Assembly (NCBI GenBank): GCA_964580575.1
Contig: CAZOLJ010000005.1
Coordinates: 31,355 to 95,354, forward strand
Length of the DNA stretch: 64,000 nucleotides
Source: CAVPDE01 sp964580575
Lineage (GTDB): Bacteria; Desulfobacterota; DSM-4660; Desulfatiglandales; HGW-15
Direction: 5' to 3'
Shown here piece by piece: positions 32,486-39,563 of the stretch (position 1 is the stretch's first letter; each line of letters starts with the position of its first letter). Below the pieces are notes generated by a model. It made no database searches. It had not been told where the DNA came from and was given only the letters and a program-made list of their open reading frames with translations. Both the position numbers and the translations under genes were made by a program.

Positions 32486-32893
32486 ATGAGAAAAAGGATT
32501 CTGTGTGTGGCAATCGTTACGGTGGTTGCTGTGGCCGCATTTTTCGCCACGCCGGCAGCCGCTCAGGATGTGAAACGAATGACCATTGAAGAACTCAAGG
32601 GAATGCTCGGCAACCCCGATCTGGTGATCATCGATGCGCGTCGGGATGGGGACTGGAAATTGAGCAAGGTGAAGATCAAGGGGGCTGTGAGGGAAGACCT
32701 TGAAAAGGTAGCGTCCTGGATGAACAAGTACTCCAAGGACAAGACCCTGGTTTTCTACTGCGCCTGAACGAATGAGTACACCAGTGCCCGTGTGGCACAG
32801 CCTTTCGTGAAGGCCGGGTATTCCAAGGTGTTCGCCCTCAAAGGCGGATGGGACGAGTGGGAGAAGGGGAAAAATCCGGTGGATCCCAAATAA
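32486..32893 (+). CDS. Exported single-domain rhodanese, predicted selenoprotein (Sec at residue 94)
   Basis: 135 residues if the in-frame TGA at 32765-32767 is read as selenocysteine. A signal peptide (CVAIVTVVAVAAFFATPAAA) is followed by a rhodanese domain: LVIIDARRDGDWK, then the active loop FYCA-Sec-TNEYTSARVAQ, and a normal end KVFALKGGWDEWEKGKNPVD. In comparable rhodaneses the residue at the Sec position is the sulfur-carrying Cys (family loops read YCACPNE...SARVA). Open frame and domain continue without a shift to TAA 32891-32893. A hairpin GTGCC-CGTGT-GGCAC sits 17-31 bases after TGA, at SECIS distance. Sec-containing rhodanese-related proteins are known from selenoprotein-rich Deltaproteobacteria. 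A standard gene caller would stop at 32767. Confidence 0.85.
32784..32798 (+). promoter_or_regulatory. Probable bacterial SECIS hairpin of the rhodanese gene
   Basis: Stem GTGCC/GGCAC with loop CGTGT; apical loop ~21 bases after the TGA. Short but correctly placed. Confidence 0.5.
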
Positions 32894-32928
32894 GGGACTT
32901 TCCGGGTCTGGGCGGCAAGAGAAATGCC

Positions 32929-32958
32929 TTGACAAGAAAAGTTCCGTTTCACTAAATT
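32929..32958 (+). promoter_or_regulatory. Probable promoter of the universal stress protein gene
   Basis: TTGACA (32929-32934), 18-bp spacer, TAAATT (32953-32958). The -10 is weak; the gene starts at 33032. Confidence 0.5.
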
Positions 32959-33031
32959 CGACGGAAGATTCCCCACAAGAGTGGCACCTGATAGCATAAG
33001 CGACTATCCCCTTAGGCAAGGAGGCATTAGC

Positions 33032-33481
33032 ATGGAGGTGAAGAAGATCCTTTGGCCCACCGACTTCTCTCCGAATGCGGAGAAAGCGCTGGACTATGTG
33101 ACCTCTTTAAGTCAGAAATACCACACAGAGGTTCACGTGCTCTATGTCATTCAAGAACTGGCCCAGCACCCGCCCTGGTACGGAGACTTCGACAAGTCCC
33201 ATTTCGACAAGATCCAGGATTGGGAGAACAAGACGGCAAAGAAAAGGCTGGACGAAGTCTGTGAGAAGTATCTGCAGGGCTGCCCGCTCTACATCAAACA
33301 CGTTGCCTCAGGAGACCCGGCTCAGGAGATTCTCAGGTTGATCAAGCAGGAAAGGATTGACATGGTGGTCATGGCCAGCCATGGAGCCAAGGCTCACTTC
33401 CGATTCGGGGGCGTTGCCGAGAAGGTCTTGAAGAACTCGCCTGTGCCGGTCGTGGTCATCCCTATCGAACCTGAAAAATAA
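33032..33481 (+). CDS. Universal stress protein (UspA family)
   Basis: 149 residues. MEVKKILWPTDFSPNAEKAL begins the UspA fold; the ATP-type motif near the end (MASHGAKAHFRFGGVAEKVL then KNSPVPVVVI) has the G-x9-G-like spacing of nucleotide-binding members. AAGGAGGC precedes the ATG 33032; the longer upstream frame is discarded. Likely cytoplasmic stress-responsive protein of unsettled biochemical role. It has its own promoter-like sequence at 32929. Confidence 0.88.
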   Translation: MEVKKILWPTDFSPNAEKALDYVTSLSQKYHTEVHVLYVIQELAQHPPWYGDFDKSHFDKIQDWENKTAKKRLDEVCEKYLQGCPLYIKHVASGDPAQEILRLIKQERIDMVVMASHGAKAHFRFGGVAEKVLKNSPVPVVVIPIEPEK

Positions 33482-33532
33482 GAGACGATTCCCCCGTGGG
33501 ACCGAGTTCCTTAGTCTGAGCCGGGACGTCCT

Positions 33533-34351
33533 TTGATCATCGACTTCCATACCCATATCTACCCCGAGCCATCGGCCTCAAAGACCTTAACGGCTGTTCA
33601 AAGCCGGGCAGGGGTCTCTTGCTTTAGCGATGGTACTCAGCAGGGACTCGTTCAGTCCATGGACAAGGCCGGCATAGACCTTTCCGTGGTCTGCAGCGTG
33701 GCCACAAAACCGGAAATGGTCACAACGACCCATCAGTGGCTGGAGAACATCCGGAACCGGCGGATCCTGCCCTTTGCGACCATGCATCCCGATCGTTTGG
33801 TTGTGGTCGAAGAGCTGGAAGAGCTCAAGAAAAGAGGATTCAAAGGCTTCAAGATCCACCCGGATTACCAGGGATTCTTCGTGGACGAAAAAAGGATGTA
33901 CCCCTTTTACGAGGCGGCTCAGGCCGAGAGGATGATTATTCTTTTTCACGCGGGGTTGGACCGGGGTTTGCCTGACCCGATTCATTCAACCCCTGAGAGA
34001 CTTGCAAAGGTCCACGAGGATTTCCCGTCGCTTCGCCTGGTGGTCGCACACATGGGAGGGGAAGCGGTCTTTGATGAAGCGGAAAGACACCTTCTGGGAA
34101 GGGATGTCTTTATGGATACCTCTTTTGTGTTGAGGGTCATGGCGCCTCATGTACTTGAACGGTTCTTGAAAAACCATCCTGTGGAAAGAATTCTCTTCGG
34201 ATCAGACAGCCCCTGGACAGACCAGAGCGAAGAGCTGCGTTTTCTGATGAGCCTCCCCTATCTGAACGGGCTGGAAAAAGAAAAGATCGCAGGCAGGAAC
34301 GCGGCCGAATTGCTGGGGTTGCCACAATCTCTCAACCCTGCACCACGATGA
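33533..34351 (+). CDS. Amidohydrolase (metal-dependent, TIM-barrel)
   Basis: 272 residues starting at TTG 33533. MIIDFHTHIYPEPSASKTLT carries the HxH metal pair; further ligands appear in FKIHPDY, IILFHAGLD and VVAHMGG, and the catalytic Asp in FGSDSPW. This matches the amidohydrolase-2/TIM-barrel branch, which includes decarboxylases and hydrolases of aromatic or small carboxylic acids. Substrate unknown. Its 3' end overlaps the convergent enoyl-CoA hydratase gene by 20 bp. The start has no clear SD. Confidence 0.85.
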   Translation: MIIDFHTHIYPEPSASKTLTAVQSRAGVSCFSDGTQQGLVQSMDKAGIDLSVVCSVATKPEMVTTTHQWLENIRNRRILPFATMHPDRLVVVEELEELKKRGFKGFKIHPDYQGFFVDEKRMYPFYEAAQAERMIILFHAGLDRGLPDPIHSTPERLAKVHEDFPSLRLVVAHMGGEAVFDEAERHLLGRDVFMDTSFVLRVMAPHVLERFLKNHPVERILFGSDSPWTDQSEELRFLMSLPYLNGLEKEKIAGRNAAELLGLPQSLNPAPR

Positions 34352-35054
34352 AAAGCGGTTCTATGAATTCCGGATCTTCCTTGTCCAGGACCTGGATGAT
34401 GGACTTGTACATCCGTTTTTTAAGCTCGCCGAATATGCCGCGCTTTTTCTCAAAGGTCCTTGCAAACTCCATCGAGTCCTTCATGAGCTCATCCTGATCT
34501 CTGCAAGCCTTTCGGATGACGTGATGCTCTTCAAGTTCAGGGGCTGTGAACCGTTTCCCCGTGTAGACTATCTCCTCATATTTGTATTCGGGAATCGCTT
34601 TTCTGGCAAAGGCGATCATGCCGGGAAGGAAGGGGATGCTCACATCCACTTCAGGAAAGCAGAAGAACCCTTTGTCCGACCGCATGAAGCGGAAATCACA
34701 GGTGCAGGAGAGAAGCGCGCCGTTTCCAAAAGCGTGCCCGTTGATGGCTGCGATCACAGGCATCGGATAGAGAAGCAGCTTCTTGAACAGGTCGTTCATG
34801 CGGTAAAGGAAACTCCTGATGGCATTGAGATCGTCGGCCGCCCGGCGCTCCATGAGCCACTGAAGATCAATCCCCTGCGACCAGTTCTTTTCGTCGCTTG
34901 ATGCGATCACGACTGAAAAAATCCCCTTGTCCTCCAGGATCTCGTCAAGGGCCTTGATCATGGTGTTTGCGAAGTCGAGGTTCATCCGGTTCTCCCTGTT
35001 GTTCATGGTGAGAACGGCAACCGTGTCTTTCTTTTCAAACAGAACAATAGACAT
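34332..35054 (-). CDS. Enoyl-CoA hydratase/isomerase family protein
   Basis: 240 residues of the crotonase fold: MSIVLFEKKDTVAVLTMNNR at the start, AAINGHAFGNGALLSCTCDF forming the oxyanion hole, and GFFCFPEVDVSIPF containing the Glu of the second catalytic position. The first catalytic Glu of hydratases (as in GGCELAMMCD) is not present, so a delta3,delta2-enoyl-CoA isomerase-like role is more likely than hydration. I chose ATG 35054 because AGGAGG precedes it; the longer frame adds only MVSESGGC. Confidence 0.85.
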   Translation of the reverse strand: MSIVLFEKKDTVAVLTMNNRENRMNLDFANTMIKALDEILEDKGIFSVVIASSDEKNWSQGIDLQWLMERRAADDLNAIRSFLYRMNDLFKKLLLYPMPVIAAINGHAFGNGALLSCTCDFRFMRSDKGFFCFPEVDVSIPFLPGMIAFARKAIPEYKYEEIVYTGKRFTAPELEEHHVIRKACRDQDELMKDSMEFARTFEKKRGIFGELKKRMYKSIIQVLDKEDPEFIEPLFIVVQG

Positions 35055-35219
35055 ACATCCTCCTGATTCCGAGACCATTTCTGTATGATCAGCTTGATAA
35101 GTGACTTGGGTTACTTACCACGTCTTCAGTTTCAGCCTGAATATTAGGGAAAAGCTGGATGCCAATCAAGGGTAAAAGTCTGATGGGGTTAAGATGGGGC
35201 GGGGCTGGATGACGGAGGG

Positions 35220-35248
35220 TTGACTTGTGAAAGTCACTGCCCTAGGAT
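35220..35248 (+). promoter_or_regulatory. Promoter of the M48 protease gene
   Basis: TTGACT (35220-35225), 17-bp spacer, TAGGAT (35243-35248); about 50 bp before the start. Confidence 0.5.
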
Positions 35249-35299
35249 GAAATGGACCTTCAAGGCTCGGCTGCGGCTGAGAGAGGAGGGGGGAGTGTC

Positions 35300-36751
35300 A
35301 TGGGAAGTAAATGCACCAGGTTTGCTGTTCTGGGAGTCGTTTTGATCCTTTTCCTGCTGTCCGGTTCCTGTGCCATGAACCCGGTGAGCGGGGGACCTGA
35401 ACTCATGCTCCTCAGCGAATCGGACGAAATCCAGCTCGGCAAGCAGACAGACGTTCAGGTGCGCAAGCACTACGGCGTCTACGAGGATCAAAAGCTGAAT
35501 GCCTATCTCAATGACATGGGCCAACGGCTGGCCAGGGTTTCCCATCGTCCCAACCTGCCTTACAAGTTCGAGATAGTCGATGCCTCTGCGGTGAACGCCT
35601 TTGCCGTGCCCGGAGGCTACGTGTACTTCACGAGAGGAATTTTGGCCTATCTCAACAGTGAAGCTGAGCTTGCAGGGGTGATGGGTCATGAAACAGGCCA
35701 TATTACAGCCCGTCATTCGGCTCAGCAGTACAGCCGTGCGCAACTGGCCCAGTTCGGAGTTCTCGTCGGAGGACTGTTCCTGGGCGATCTGGTTTCCGGA
35801 GTGGCCCAGCTGGGGGTAGGGATGCTCTTCCTCAGTTTCAGCAGGGATAACGAGAGGCAGGCGGACGAGCTTGGCGTGGAGTACGCGAGCAAGGCAGGCT
35901 ACGACGCCAAAGAACTGGCCGGTTTTTTTGAAACCCTGGAGCGCATGAACCCGGGTTCGGACCGGAGCGGGTTGCCGGGGTGGTTCTCCACTCACCCGAG
36001 CCCTGAGGACCGTGTGGTGGCCGTGCGTAAAGAGGCGAGGGAGTGGCAGCAAAGACTGGGGAGCAGAGATCTCAAGGTGAACCGCGAGGTCTATCTGAGG
36101 CACATCGACGGCCTCGTGTACGGAGACGATCCCCGGCAGGGATATGTGGACGAGGGAATGTTTTACCACCCTGGTATGAAGTTCCAGTTCCCGGTCCCTG
36201 CCAACTGGAAAGTGAACAACACCCACTCCCAGGTCCAAATGGTGAATGAGAACAAGGATGGAATAATCCTTTTCTCGGTCGCCGCCGCTGCATCACCGAA
36301 AGAAGCAGCAGCGAAGTTCGCCCAGGCGAATCGCGCCTCTGTGCTCGCCTCTGATTCGATCACGGTAGGCGGTTTTCCTGCTCATCGTCTTGTTTGCGAC
36401 GTTCGAGTCCAGAGCGAGGCGATCCGGGTGGTGTTCTATTCTATCCAAAAGGACAAATCGATTTTCTTTTTTTACGGGGTCTCGTCGCAATCCGTGTTTG
36501 ACAAATACTTGAACACCTTCGAGAGAACCATGAAGGGGTTCAAAGAACTCTCAGACCCGAAGAGGGTCAGCGTGAAGCCGGACCGGATTCGCCTCCGCAC
36601 AACGAAGACAGCCGGCACGGTGGAGAGCAGCCTGCGATCCATGGGAATCCCGAAGGACGATCTGGATGACGTCGCCTTGCTCAACGGCATGGAGCTCAAT
36701 GAAAACCTGCCTGCCAACACGATGGTCAAAGTTATTGAGAAGGGACGCTGA
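35300..36751 (+). CDS. M48-family lipoprotein metalloprotease
   Basis: 483 residues. Lipoprotein signal (FAVLGVVLILFLLSGSC) with a lipobox LSGSC. The M48 peptidase domain (residues ~45-270) contains GVMGHETGHITARH (HExxH zinc site) and NERQADELGVEYA supplying the third ligand. The C-terminal ~200 residues form an extra domain (RHIDGLVYGDDPRQG, FPVPANWKVNN, then a LysM-like VESSLRSMGIPKDDLDDVAL region). Such BepA/LoiP-like proteases process outer-membrane or periplasmic proteins. GAGGAGGGGGG precedes ATG 35300. A promoter is at 35220. Confidence 0.9.
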   Translation: MGSKCTRFAVLGVVLILFLLSGSCAMNPVSGGPELMLLSESDEIQLGKQTDVQVRKHYGVYEDQKLNAYLNDMGQRLARVSHRPNLPYKFEIVDASAVNAFAVPGGYVYFTRGILAYLNSEAELAGVMGHETGHITARHSAQQYSRAQLAQFGVLVGGLFLGDLVSGVAQLGVGMLFLSFSRDNERQADELGVEYASKAGYDAKELAGFFETLERMNPGSDRSGLPGWFSTHPSPEDRVVAVRKEAREWQQRLGSRDLKVNREVYLRHIDGLVYGDDPRQGYVDEGMFYHPGMKFQFPVPANWKVNNTHSQVQMVNENKDGIILFSVAAAASPKEAAAKFAQANRASVLASDSITVGGFPAHRLVCDVRVQSEAIRVVFYSIQKDKSIFFFYGVSSQSVFDKYLNTFERTMKGFKELSDPKRVSVKPDRIRLRTTKTAGTVESSLRSMGIPKDDLDDVALLNGMELNENLPANTMVKVIEKGR

Positions 36752-36755
36752 GAGG

Positions 36756-36783
36756 TTGACTTTTCTCAAGCGAAAGGTATGAT
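36756..36783 (+). promoter_or_regulatory. Promoter ahead of the 36825 gene
   Basis: TTGACT (36756-36761), 16-bp spacer, TATGAT (36778-36783), just after the M48 stop codon. Confidence 0.6.
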
Positions 36784-36824
36784 CTGCCCAGCTTCGGGCG
36801 TCAGCGTTATTGAAAGGGGATAGA

Positions 36825-37382
36825 ATGAAGAAGACTCTCGGACTGATCCTCCTGGGTGCTTTCATGACCGCCACATGGGCCGTGGCCGCGAGTCCCAAAG
36901 CCGCCTCCAAATCCGCAACCAGCACACAGCCCGCCGCCAAAGCAGGACCTAAGTACGCACCGAGCACCGGGGACAGAGATCTGGATGTTGTCCTCTCCAA
37001 TCTCAATGTTGAAGCCGGAGTGCATGTGGACGCCTTCGTTTCGGAATTGAGCATCTCCTACACCATACCCAAGGTTCAGATTGAAGACTTAGTCTACACC
37101 GTGAGGATGCCCTTCGGTGATGTGTTTGTGAGCGTGTGGCTTGCCGCATTCACGAAAAAGCCCCTTTCGGCGGTGGCCAAAGAATACGACGTGAACAAGG
37201 ACAAGGGGTGGGGGGTGATGGCAAAGAACCTGGGAATCAAACCGGGATCCGATGCCTTTCATTCCCTCAAAAAGGACACGTCCGTTGAGCTGGACCTTGC
37301 CCAAAAGCGGAACAAGGAAAAAAAGGCGGAACAGCCCGAGAAGACCGAGAAACCAGGGTCCAAAGGGAAATCAAAAAAGTGA
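36825..37382 (+). CDS. Exported hypothetical protein
   Basis: 185 residues. MKKTLGLILLGAFMTATWAV then AASPKA is a signal peptide; an Ala/Lys/Ser-rich linker follows. Residues ~55-150 look like a compact domain (DLDVVLSNLNVEAGVHVD, WGVMAKNLGIKPGSDAFHSL), and the tail is lysine/glutamate-rich. I do not recognise the family. AAAGGGGATAG precedes ATG 36825, and a promoter lies at 36756, so it is an independent unit although it follows the M48 gene. Confidence 0.72.
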   Translation: MKKTLGLILLGAFMTATWAVAASPKAASKSATSTQPAAKAGPKYAPSTGDRDLDVVLSNLNVEAGVHVDAFVSELSISYTIPKVQIEDLVYTVRMPFGDVFVSVWLAAFTKKPLSAVAKEYDVNKDKGWGVMAKNLGIKPGSDAFHSLKKDTSVELDLAQKRNKEKKAEQPEKTEKPGSKGKSKK

Positions 37383-37433
37383 ACTTCGGGGGAGTCGTGT
37401 CGTACGTCCCTGAACACAAGGAGAGGTGGGGAG

Positions 37434-38054
37434 ATGAGCCAGTCCGTTGTTTTGGAAGTTTTTTCCGACTACATCTGACCGTGGTGCTACTTCATTACCG
37501 GGCGTATTGAACGACTTCAGAAGGTTTACGATATCCGCACCGCATGGGTCGCCTTCCCTCTTCATCCTGAGATCCCGGAAGAGGGAATGACTCTGCAGGA
37601 GCTTTTCAACGGTCGTATGGACCTGGAAAGCGTGAAGGCGCGCTTGCTGCGGGTGGCCCGAGAGGAAGGGTTGCCCTTCGGCCACCGAGACAAGACCTAC
37701 AACAGCAGGCTCGCACAGGAGCTTGGCAAATGGGCCGAGTCCAAGGGCAGAGGCCAAGCGTATCACGATGCCGTGTTCCGCGCTTATTTTGCTGAAGACA
37801 GGAATATCGGAAAGCGCTCTGAACTCCTGGCTCTTGCCGGTTCCCTGAGTCTGCCCGTAGAGGAGGCTCGGAAGGTCCTTGAAGAAAGATCTTTCAAAGA
37901 CCTTGTGGATGCGGACTGGCAACGCTCTCACAGAATGGGGGTACAGGCGGTGCCCACGTTCCTGCTGAACGGGCAGCTTCTTGTGGGAGCCGTGCCTTAT
38001 GAGGCAATGGAGAAACTCCTGATCGACGGCCGTGTCTCCAAACGTCAACAATAG
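37434..38054 (+). CDS. FrnE/DsbA-family thiol oxidoreductase, predicted selenoprotein (Sec at residue 15, UPWC)
   Basis: 206 residues if the in-frame TGA at 37476-37478 is selenocysteine. The start MSQSVVLEVFSDYI leads into Sec-Pro-Trp-Cys; FrnE/DsbA-like proteins normally have CPWC exactly here (FSDYICPWCY). The rest is intact: LHPEIPEEGMTLQELF, the helical insertion RDKTYNSRLAQELGKWAESK, and the thioredoxin-fold cis-proline region VQAVPTFLLNGQLLVGA. The frame is open to TAG 38052-38054. A hairpin TTCA-T-TAC-[CGGGC]-GTA-T-TGAA at 37491-37511 follows at SECIS distance. FrnE-like proteins are among known prokaryotic selenoprotein families. AGGTGGGGAG precedes the ATG. A gene caller would report only the fragment from 37587. 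Confidence 0.88.
37491..37511 (+). promoter_or_regulatory. Probable bacterial SECIS hairpin of the FrnE-like gene
   Basis: TTCA/TGAA and TAC/GTA stems around one T-T mismatch, loop CGGGC; apical loop about 21 bases after the TGA. Confidence 0.55.
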
Positions 38055-38200
38055 TGTGAAGGAGGGTCTTTACGCTTGCGGGCATTGCATCAAGTGAATT
38101 ATTTTTTGTTAACTTTTAGGTTGAAATCTCTAAAAACTTGTATAGACTGTGCCAACGCAAACAAACAACCCACTCACCATTTAAGAAAGGAGATTGAAAC

Positions 38201-38470
38201 ATGAATAAGGGGGATCTGGTAAACGACGTCGTAAAGGTGGTCAGCACCAAGAAAGAGGCCCAGGCAGCGGTGGACTGCGTCTTTGCATCCGTCACCCAGG
38301 CTCTGAAGAAGAAAGGCGCAGTGACCTTGGTTGGTTTCGGGACCTTCAAGGTCGACAAGAGGAAGGCGAGGATAGGAAGAAATCCACAGACCGGCGAAGA
38401 GATCAAGATCAAGGCCAAGAACGTGCCCAAGTTCGTGGCAGGGAAAGCCTTGAAGGACGCGGTGAACTAA
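38201..38470 (+). CDS. hup: HU-family DNA-binding protein
   Basis: 89 residues, normal for HU. MNKGDLVNDVVKVVSTKKEA is the helical dimerisation part; VTLVGFGTFKVDKRKAR, then GRNPQTGEEIKI forms the DNA-binding arm with its NPQTG tip; KNVPKFVAGKALKDAVN closes it. It bends and compacts DNA, possibly in recombination. AAAGGAGATTG lies before ATG, and a strong intrinsic terminator follows. The gene stands alone; I did not find a clean promoter in the AT-rich leader 38090-38160. Confidence 0.95.
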   Translation: MNKGDLVNDVVKVVSTKKEAQAAVDCVFASVTQALKKKGAVTLVGFGTFKVDKRKARIGRNPQTGEEIKIKAKNVPKFVAGKALKDAVN

Positions 38471-38493
38471 ACCCTCCGAAGAATTTCCGGGAA

Positions 38494-38533
38494 GCCTCCA
38501 TTCAGTCCCTCATATTGAATGGAGGCTTTTTTT
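38494..38533 (+). terminator. Intrinsic terminator after the HU gene
   Basis: 11-bp stem GCCTCCATTCA/TGAATGGAGGC, 11-base loop, then TTTTTTT. Confidence 0.9.
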
Positions 38534-38610
38534 GTGCCCGGAGAGAGTTGGTGCTTGAAATGGGGCCGGAATTGTAGTCTCATCCGCAGCATCACGATAG
38601 GACGCAGGTC

Positions 38611-39477
38611 ATGGGGATGAGAAACTGGTATATCCTCAGCATTGTTGCGCTCGTGCTCATGGGGGTGCAGAGATTCCTTTACAAGGTCTCTGCGGAGAGA
38701 GAGTGCAATACCGCGTGGACCACTTTTTCCTTCATGGCAACGGTCACGGTTCTGAGCGTCGTTTTTTTCCTTTCCCTGAAAGAATCGGTTTCCGATGCCA
38801 GGATGCTCCTGCTGACCGCAGGGATCAACAGTGCCTCTTTTGTCCTCGGCACCATCACCCACATCGAGGCGCTCAAGCACGTTCCCTCCAGCGTGGTCTA
38901 TCCCATCATCCGCCTGAACCTGGTGGTGGTGGTCCTCTTTTCCATCCTGTTCCTTCAAGACCGTGTGTCTCTGCATCAGGTCCTGGGCATCCTTCTTGCG
39001 ATCGCGGTCATCGTCATTCTGACGAGAGACGCGGAGGAGGTGAAGGGAGCTGTGAGGAGCGTGAGAAAGGGGCTTTTCCTGGTCTTTGTCTCTCTGGTTT
39101 CAGGCAGCGTGGCCTCAGTCTCAAGCAAGTTCGCAGCGGTTTATTCCAACAAGCTGGGGTTCATGGCCCTTTCCTACTTCTTGGGGACCGTCTTTTCAGC
39201 GGCCCTGATCAGGAAAACAGGGAAAGAGGGCAGCGGAGGGAACCGCAAAGACGCCATCCGGATCGGGCTCGTGATGGGCCTGATCAACTTCATGGGCTTC
39301 TACGCATTCCTGGCGGCTCTCTCTGTGGGGCCTCTTTCGATCATTGTTTCCATTACAGGGATGCACTTCGTGATCGCCGTCCTATTGTCGGTGATTGTTT
39401 ACAAAGAAAAACTGAACAGGATGCGCATCGTCGGCATGGGGCTCGCCATGACGTCGATTCTCTTCCTTCGCACGTAG
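38611..39477 (+). CDS. EamA/DMT-superfamily transporter
   Basis: 288 residues with about ten membrane helices in two EamA-like halves: YILSIVALVLMGVQRFLYKV and IEALKHVPSSVVYPIIRLNL in the first, GLFLVFVSLVSGSVASVSSK and ALSVGPLSIIVSITGMHFVI in the second. Family knowledge: drug/metabolite transporters export amino acids, nucleosides or related compounds. Substrate unknown. It begins 140 bp after HU and ends 86 bp before recC; the family G word repeat lies in between. Confidence 0.85.
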   Translation: MGMRNWYILSIVALVLMGVQRFLYKVSAERECNTAWTTFSFMATVTVLSVVFFLSLKESVSDARMLLLTAGINSASFVLGTITHIEALKHVPSSVVYPIIRLNLVVVVLFSILFLQDRVSLHQVLGILLAIAVIVILTRDAEEVKGAVRSVRKGLFLVFVSLVSGSVASVSSKFAAVYSNKLGFMALSYFLGTVFSAALIRKTGKEGSGGNRKDAIRIGLVMGLINFMGFYAFLAALSVGPLSIIVSITGMHFVIAVLLSVIVYKEKLNRMRIVGMGLAMTSILFLRT

Positions 39478-39512
39478 CCCTTGTCATATAATGACAGATG
39501 AGAAAACGACTG

Positions 39513-39555
39513 CGGACCGCCGACGGCCGACCGCCGACAACGGACAACGGACTTT
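39513..39555. repeat. Word repeat, family G (GACCGCCGACGG / CAACGGACAACGG)
   Basis: Degenerate tandem words GGACCGCCGACGGCCGACC and GACAACGGACAACGGAC, no complementary arm. Related short tracts lie at 51336-51358 (CAACGGACAAGGGACAACGG) and 52347-52375 (GACAACTGACGACGGACTAC and GGACTAC). This copy lies directly upstream of, and partly within, the longest frame of recC. Confidence 0.55.
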
Positions 39556-39563
39556 CCTCCACC

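Noticed and set aside
32765..32767. TGA in the rhodanese as an ordinary nonsense mutation
   Set aside because: It falls precisely on the catalytic residue, the downstream frame is intact to a natural stop, and a second gene in the window shows the same pattern.
35234..36238. 334-codon minus-strand ORF opposite the M48 protease
   Set aside because: No domain or RBS; HExxH protease motifs are on the plus strand.
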